A stretch of 9,831 nucleotides of DNA from Gemmatimonadota bacterium (GTDB taxonomy: Bacteria; Gemmatimonadota; Gemmatimonadetes; Longimicrobiales; Gaopeijiaceae): positions 1 to 9,831 of the forward strand of contig PWZC01000246.1 of the NCBI GenBank assembly GCA_003567615.1, read 5' to 3'. Below the pieces are notes generated by a model that made no database searches, was not told the DNA's origin, and worked only from the letters and a program-made list of their open reading frames with translations. Both the position numbers and the translations under genes were made by a program. Positions 6,689-9,831 of the stretch are shown here, one piece after another (the first letter of the stretch is position 1; each line of letters starts with the position of its first letter).

Positions 6689-8662
6689 TCAACCTACCCG
6701 GAGTTCCCGGAGCGCCTGCCCGGCCGCGCCCCGGATCGCCTGCACCATCCCGGTGACGTGGTCCGGGCCGTCCGGAGATCCGCCGGCCAGGAAGGGGTCC
6801 ATGACGGTGCTCCGGAGAATCACCAGCCCTTCCTTCCCCCCGGCCTTCCAATCCGCCATGGAGCCGAGCCCCAGATCGGCCAGGATGGGCTCCATGGCGC
6901 CGTCGTACATGGGCGTCTGGAAGCGGGTGCGCGTCAGGATGTACTGGGGCTGGGCCCCGGGTTCGCTGAGGCTCATGCGGGCGTAGATCCCCTCGTTCAG
7001 CGCGTTCACCTCGTCCAGTGTCCGGAAGCCGGGATGGGTCAGCAGGAAGCAGACGATGTTCAGATCGGGTTCCGGCAGGCGGATGAGGCGGAAGGGCTTC
7101 AGATCCGCCTCTCCCAGGGCCCGGTAGAGGTGGCGGGCTCCGGCCACCGTCCGTTCGATGAGGTGTCCGTAGCCGCGTTCATCCAGCGGAAGGACCTTGT
7201 GGGAGAGCCATACCGAGGCGGCGGCGGCGCCGGGCTTGGAACCCTCGAAGACGTATCGCCCCAGGAACAGGTCCTCGGCCGACCCGAGCCCCTGGGTGGG
7301 AAGAAGGTAGGGCGGGTCCACCGACACCAGTTCCCGGGCCCGTCGATCCCGGAAGACGATGGCCCCGGCCGGATACGGGATGTATCCGAGTTTGTGGGGA
7401 TCGATGGTGACGGAGTCGGCCTCTGACAGGGCCTCCATGGACCGGACCCACTCCGGGGACGGCCAGGGCATCCCTTCTTCCACCTCCGGCGGAAGCGCCA
7501 CCGAAGCCCGGATCTCGTCGGCGGTGCGGCGGCCACCGTCCCGGTTCCAGGTGACTGATGCGGCATAGCCGCCGTAGCAGGCATCGGAATGGACGTGGAA
7601 GCTCACGCCCAGTTCCCACCGCGCCCGCTCCCGGACCGCCAGGACCTCGTCCAGCCGGTCCACGGCGCTCTCCTCGGTGGTGCCGCACACCGAGATGCAG
7701 GCCAGAATGGGAACTCGACGCTCGGTCAGCTCCACCACCGTCCGCCAGAGGGCTTCCGGATCCATACGGAACCGGGAATCCACCGGCACGAAGATGAGCT
7801 GATTCGAGCCGATCCCCAGGGCTCGCACGATCTTCTCCCAGGAGTAGTGGGCCGAGGCGGCCACCAACACCACCGAGGGGGGGAGCGGATCGCCGAAACG
7901 CTCCTCCAGCCTCCGGGCATAGCTCTGGTAGCCCAGCGCCTGCAGGGAGTGGGCATCCAGCGCCTTCTGGACCTGATCCCGAGGGGCCGCGCGCCAGAGC
8001 TGCTCCCAGAGATCCAGCGCGGCGTCGGGGTGCACGTTGAGGAGCTCCCAGAGATCCAGCTTCCCGATGGGCGACCGGCTCCCGTCGGCGCGCTCCACGT
8101 CGAGGGCCACCCCCAGGTCCTCCGCCACACCCCGGGCGGCCACCGGGAGGTAGATGACGTTCCGGGCGAACCAGAGGGCTTCGAAGTTCGCCACGGTGCC
8201 TCCGGAGGTGAGATGCCCCCAGGAGCGCTCCGGCGTATAGCCCATCATGTCGGCCAGTTGAGCACCCACCTCCACCTCGAGCCGTGTCGTGACCGGGGAG
8301 GCTTCGATGGCCACGTTGTTGGGGTTGTAGAGCATGGCCGCGAAGTAACCCACCTGGGCTGCGATGGTCTGCTCGAAGACCATGTGCCCCTTGTAGCGCC
8401 CCGAAAAGAAGGGAACCCCGCGCTTGAGCTCGGCCAGGAGACCCAGGAGCTCCTGGGTGAGCGTGGCCACGGCGCGGTCATACCCTTCCCTGCGCTTGTC
8501 CAGCTCCCGGATGGTGAATCCGTCTTCCGGGTGGTGGTTCCTGCGCCAGAAGATGTGGTCGCGGAGCGCCTCGGTGAGAAGCCGCTCCAGGAGTTCGGCG
8601 TTCTCGCCCCGGGGACCGAGGAACCAGGCATTGAGGGCGTCGGACGGCGGGTGGGAGGTCAT
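6689..8662 (-). CDS. Tyrosine-decarboxylase-like group II PLP-dependent amino-acid decarboxylase
   Basis: Predicted cytosolic PLP enzyme releasing CO2 from an L-amino acid to give an amine. At 657 aa it has the size and layout of bacterial tyrosine decarboxylase (about 620 aa), not of the shorter GadB or DOPA-decarboxylase forms. Recalled enterococcal TyrDC aligns along its length: the NAWFLGPRGEN start, SGRYKGHM, NNVAIEASPVTT, TSGGTVANFEALWFARN, LDLWELLNVHP, and GYIPYPAGAIVF. Catalytic features are present: the PLP-stacking His272 in AHYSWEK, the PLP-nitrogen Asp360 in HSDACYGGY, the Schiff-base Lys424 in DPHK, and Tyr430, equivalent to the substrate-contacting Tyr of L. brevis TyrDC. The likeness beginning near residue 9 supports ATG 8662, although its ribosome site is poor. 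No tyrosine/tyramine exchanger lies beside it. Substrate could be tyrosine or another aromatic or acidic amino acid. Monocistronic by context. Confidence 0.9.
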   Translation of the reverse strand: MTSHPPSDALNAWFLGPRGENAELLERLLTEALRDHIFWRRNHHPEDGFTIRELDKRREGYDRAVATLTQELLGLLAELKRGVPFFSGRYKGHMVFEQTIAAQVGYFAAMLYNPNNVAIEASPVTTRLEVEVGAQLADMMGYTPERSWGHLTSGGTVANFEALWFARNVIYLPVAARGVAEDLGVALDVERADGSRSPIGKLDLWELLNVHPDAALDLWEQLWRAAPRDQVQKALDAHSLQALGYQSYARRLEERFGDPLPPSVVLVAASAHYSWEKIVRALGIGSNQLIFVPVDSRFRMDPEALWRTVVELTERRVPILACISVCGTTEESAVDRLDEVLAVRERARWELGVSFHVHSDACYGGYAASVTWNRDGGRRTADEIRASVALPPEVEEGMPWPSPEWVRSMEALSEADSVTIDPHKLGYIPYPAGAIVFRDRRARELVSVDPPYLLPTQGLGSAEDLFLGRYVFEGSKPGAAAASVWLSHKVLPLDERGYGHLIERTVAGARHLYRALGEADLKPFRLIRLPEPDLNIVCFLLTHPGFRTLDEVNALNEGIYARMSLSEPGAQPQYILTRTRFQTPMYDGAMEPILADLGLGSMADWKAGGKEGLVILRSTVMDPFLAGGSPDGPDHVTGMVQAIRGAAGQALRELRVG

Positions 8663-8746
8663 GGCGTGATGAGGGGACGAAGATGTACGGGGGAGGAAGG
8701 CGGTGACGCCGGAGACCGAGGATGAGGGCCAAGCGGAACACCGGCC

Positions 8747-8785
8747 ATGTCTCCGACATATGAAATATACGCGATTCGGGTCGGA
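8747..8785. promoter_or_regulatory. Candidate divergent promoter/operator region
   Basis: The 223-base spacer between the divergent decarboxylase and outer-membrane genes holds a conspicuous AT-rich islet, ATATGAAATATAC (8758-8770). It contains TATGAA on plus and TATATT on minus as possible -10 elements; no good -35 is visible. Around it lie a small inverted repeat, ATGTC-TCC-GACAT (8747-8759), and a wider one, TCCGAC (8752-8757) with GTCGGA (8780-8785). A regulator or promoter site is plausible but unproven. ATG 8760 inside the islet is also an alternative in-frame start for the downstream gene. Confidence 0.3.
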
Positions 8786-8885
8786 CCATCGTGGTTTCGT
8801 GGGTGTCGCCGGTCAGCCTGCCGGAACGAGCTCTCGTTGGTTCCGTCCTCGGTCCCGCCCTTCCCCATCGCCGTGCGAGGTCCCC

Positions 8886-9725
8886 ATGTCGTTCTCCCTC
8901 TCCATGGCTCCGGCTCTTCTCGCCGCCGGGCTCATCTGGGGTGGTGTCGCCAACCCTGCGGCCGCCGAGGGCATTGCCGGCCCCGGAACGGACGGCGACC
9001 CGGATCCGATGGGACAGATCCGTGCCGAAAGCCCGGACTTCAGCTTCAACCGTCCCTTGATCTCCGTCTCGCTGCGCGGGGGTGCCTTTCTCCCTCGAGC
9101 CCAGGGACAGTTCTACGACTTCATCTTCCGGGAGTTGACCGTGGACTCCGGGGATCTACGCAGCTTCAGCGGCGGAGCCGAGTTGGGCTTCTGGGTCGGT
9201 GGTCACCTGGAACTCTTCGCCTCGCTGGACGTGACCGGACTGACCCGGGACGTCGAATGGCGGGACTGGGAAGAGGAGGTCAACGGGGCTCTCCTTCCCA
9301 TCACCCAGACACTTCGTCTGCGACACGGTCCGGTCGTGTCGGTGGGTGCCAAGGCGTATCCCCTGGGTCGGGGTGAGCGTCTGAGCCAGTTCATCTGGGT
9401 CCATTCACGGGTGGCCCCCTTTGTGTCAGGTGGGGTGGGCGTCATGGGGTACGAGGTGGAGCAGTGGGGAGACTGGGTGGTGACGGCGCCGGGCGACCCG
9501 GACTTCGGAGACATCTTCACCGACGAGTTCAGCCACAGTGACCAGACCGTGCTCACCTTTCTGGGCACCGGGACCGACATCACGCTGACCCCCCGTTTGG
9601 GTCTGACGCTGGAAGGGCGGTATATTTGGGGTGAGGATCGGATGGGAGGCGACTTCCGGGCCTTCGATCGCCCCCTTGATCTTTCGGGTCTTCGCCTTTC
9701 GGCGGGCCTGTCCTATCGGTACTGA
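8886..9725 (+). CDS. Predicted outer-membrane beta-barrel protein
   Basis: A 279-aa secreted protein with the look of a small OmpA/OmpW-like or OMP_b-brl-type barrel; function unknown. ATG 8886 is preceded by GAGG (8877-8880) at 5-base spacing, which favours it over in-frame ATG 8760 (42 residues more). Residues 1-27 resemble a signal peptide (core ALLAAGLIWGGVA, likely cut PAAA27-E), though the n-region has no Lys or Arg. The mature chain alternates amphipathic strands and Gly turns: LISVSLRGGAFLPRA, GGAELGFWVGGHLELFASLDV, GPVVSVGAKAYPLG, VAPFVSGGVGVMGYEV, LGLTLEGRYIWGED. It ends LRLSAGLSYRY, with a terminal aromatic residue as expected of the BAM beta-signal. An acidic, Trp-containing stretch (EWRDWEEE) and WGDWVVTAPGDPDFGD look like loops. 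Ten bases separate it from the next gene, so the two are probably co-transcribed. Confidence 0.85.
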   Translation: MSFSLSMAPALLAAGLIWGGVANPAAAEGIAGPGTDGDPDPMGQIRAESPDFSFNRPLISVSLRGGAFLPRAQGQFYDFIFRELTVDSGDLRSFSGGAELGFWVGGHLELFASLDVTGLTRDVEWRDWEEEVNGALLPITQTLRLRHGPVVSVGAKAYPLGRGERLSQFIWVHSRVAPFVSGGVGVMGYEVEQWGDWVVTAPGDPDFGDIFTDEFSHSDQTVLTFLGTGTDITLTPRLGLTLEGRYIWGEDRMGGDFRAFDRPLDLSGLRLSAGLSYRY

Positions 9726-9735
9726 GGAGTCTGGC

Positions 9736-9831
9736 ATGAAGACGTTCATCCCCCTTCTGGCTGGAGCCCTGGCGGTCCCCGTCCTGGCTCTCTCCGTTCC
9801 TGGATCCGCGCAGGCGCTGAACATGGAGGAC
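9736..9831 (+). CDS. N-terminal fragment of a secreted protein (cut by window end)
   Basis: ATG 9736 lies 10 bases after the previous stop behind a strong GAGGAG site (9724-9729, 6-base spacing). The 32 visible codons give Met-Lys-Thr, a hydrophobic core of PLLAGALAVPVLALSV, and a likely signal-peptidase cut after GSAQA. The first mature residues read LNMED. The close spacing suggests an operon with the beta-barrel gene, and the product probably acts in the same envelope compartment. Nothing about its function can be read from the fragment. Confidence 0.75.
   Translation, partial: MKTFIPLLAGALAVPVLALSVPGSAQALNMED

Noticed and set aside
5521..6756. 411-codon plus-strand frame overlapping the DUF481 gene
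   Set aside because: Pro/Arg/Gly-rich translation in a shifted frame over a gene with a clear signal peptide and beta-strand pattern.
7589..8725. 378-codon plus-strand open frame antisense to the decarboxylase
   Set aside because: A compositional shadow of a high-GC gene. The sense strand encodes a protein with all catalytic motifs; the antisense product resembles nothing.
8760..8885. N-terminal extension of the beta-barrel protein from ATG 8760
   Set aside because: It would place 42 Pro/Arg/Ser-rich residues ahead of the signal peptide, it has no ribosome site, and ATG 8886 has GAGG at the right distance.

Overview
The window looks like chromosomal DNA from a high-GC (roughly 65% by eye) Gram-negative bacterium. 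Several products have Sec-type signal peptides. Two are predicted outer-membrane beta-barrels, one is a short secreted coiled-coil protein, and the inner membrane carries CPA2 antiporters and a cardiolipin synthase. The codon use and the style of the signal peptides remind me of Gemmatimonadota, but that is an impression without a marker gene. No tRNA, rRNA, insertion sequence, integrase, phage gene or CRISPR array was seen. The region is densely coding and has no gene-free stretch above 300 bases.

Layout. (a) Bases 31-3242, plus strand: two consecutive CPA2-family cation/proton antiporters. Each has a C-terminal Rossmann (TrkA-N/KTN) domain, and they overlap by the 4-base ATGA junction. A stem-loop directly follows the second stop. 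(b) Bases 3243-3392: a 150-base spacer with three potential stem-loops. It leads into a 189-aa secreted, lysine-free, Met/Gln/Glu-rich helical protein (3393-3962). (c) A perfect 11-bp GC hairpin separates this gene from a convergent cardiolipin synthase (4067-5506, minus). That gene is preceded by a 7-codon minicistron with a strong ribosome-binding site, and further upstream by a strong G-quadruplex motif. (d) Divergent from it, a DUF481/YdiY-type outer-membrane protein (5741-6637, plus) converges on a full-length tyrosine-decarboxylase-like PLP enzyme (6689-8662, minus). (e) A 223-base divergent spacer with the only AT-rich islet noted in the window's intergenic DNA leads to an outer-membrane beta-barrel protein (8886-9725). 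A second secreted protein (9736 onward) follows and is cut by the window edge.

How the genes may work together (inference). KefB/C-like antiporters, cardiolipin synthase, a DUF481 protein (E. coli YdiY was named salt-induced) and a proton-consuming amino-acid decarboxylase all fit an envelope, ion and pH homeostasis theme. Strand changes show that they form at least four or five separate transcription units, so this is a thematic neighbourhood, not an operon. I did not find a clear previously undescribed system. The most unusual items are the translationally coupled antiporter pair with unequal nucleotide-binding motifs, the minicistron ahead of the cardiolipin synthase gene, and the TyrDC-type decarboxylase without a transporter partner.
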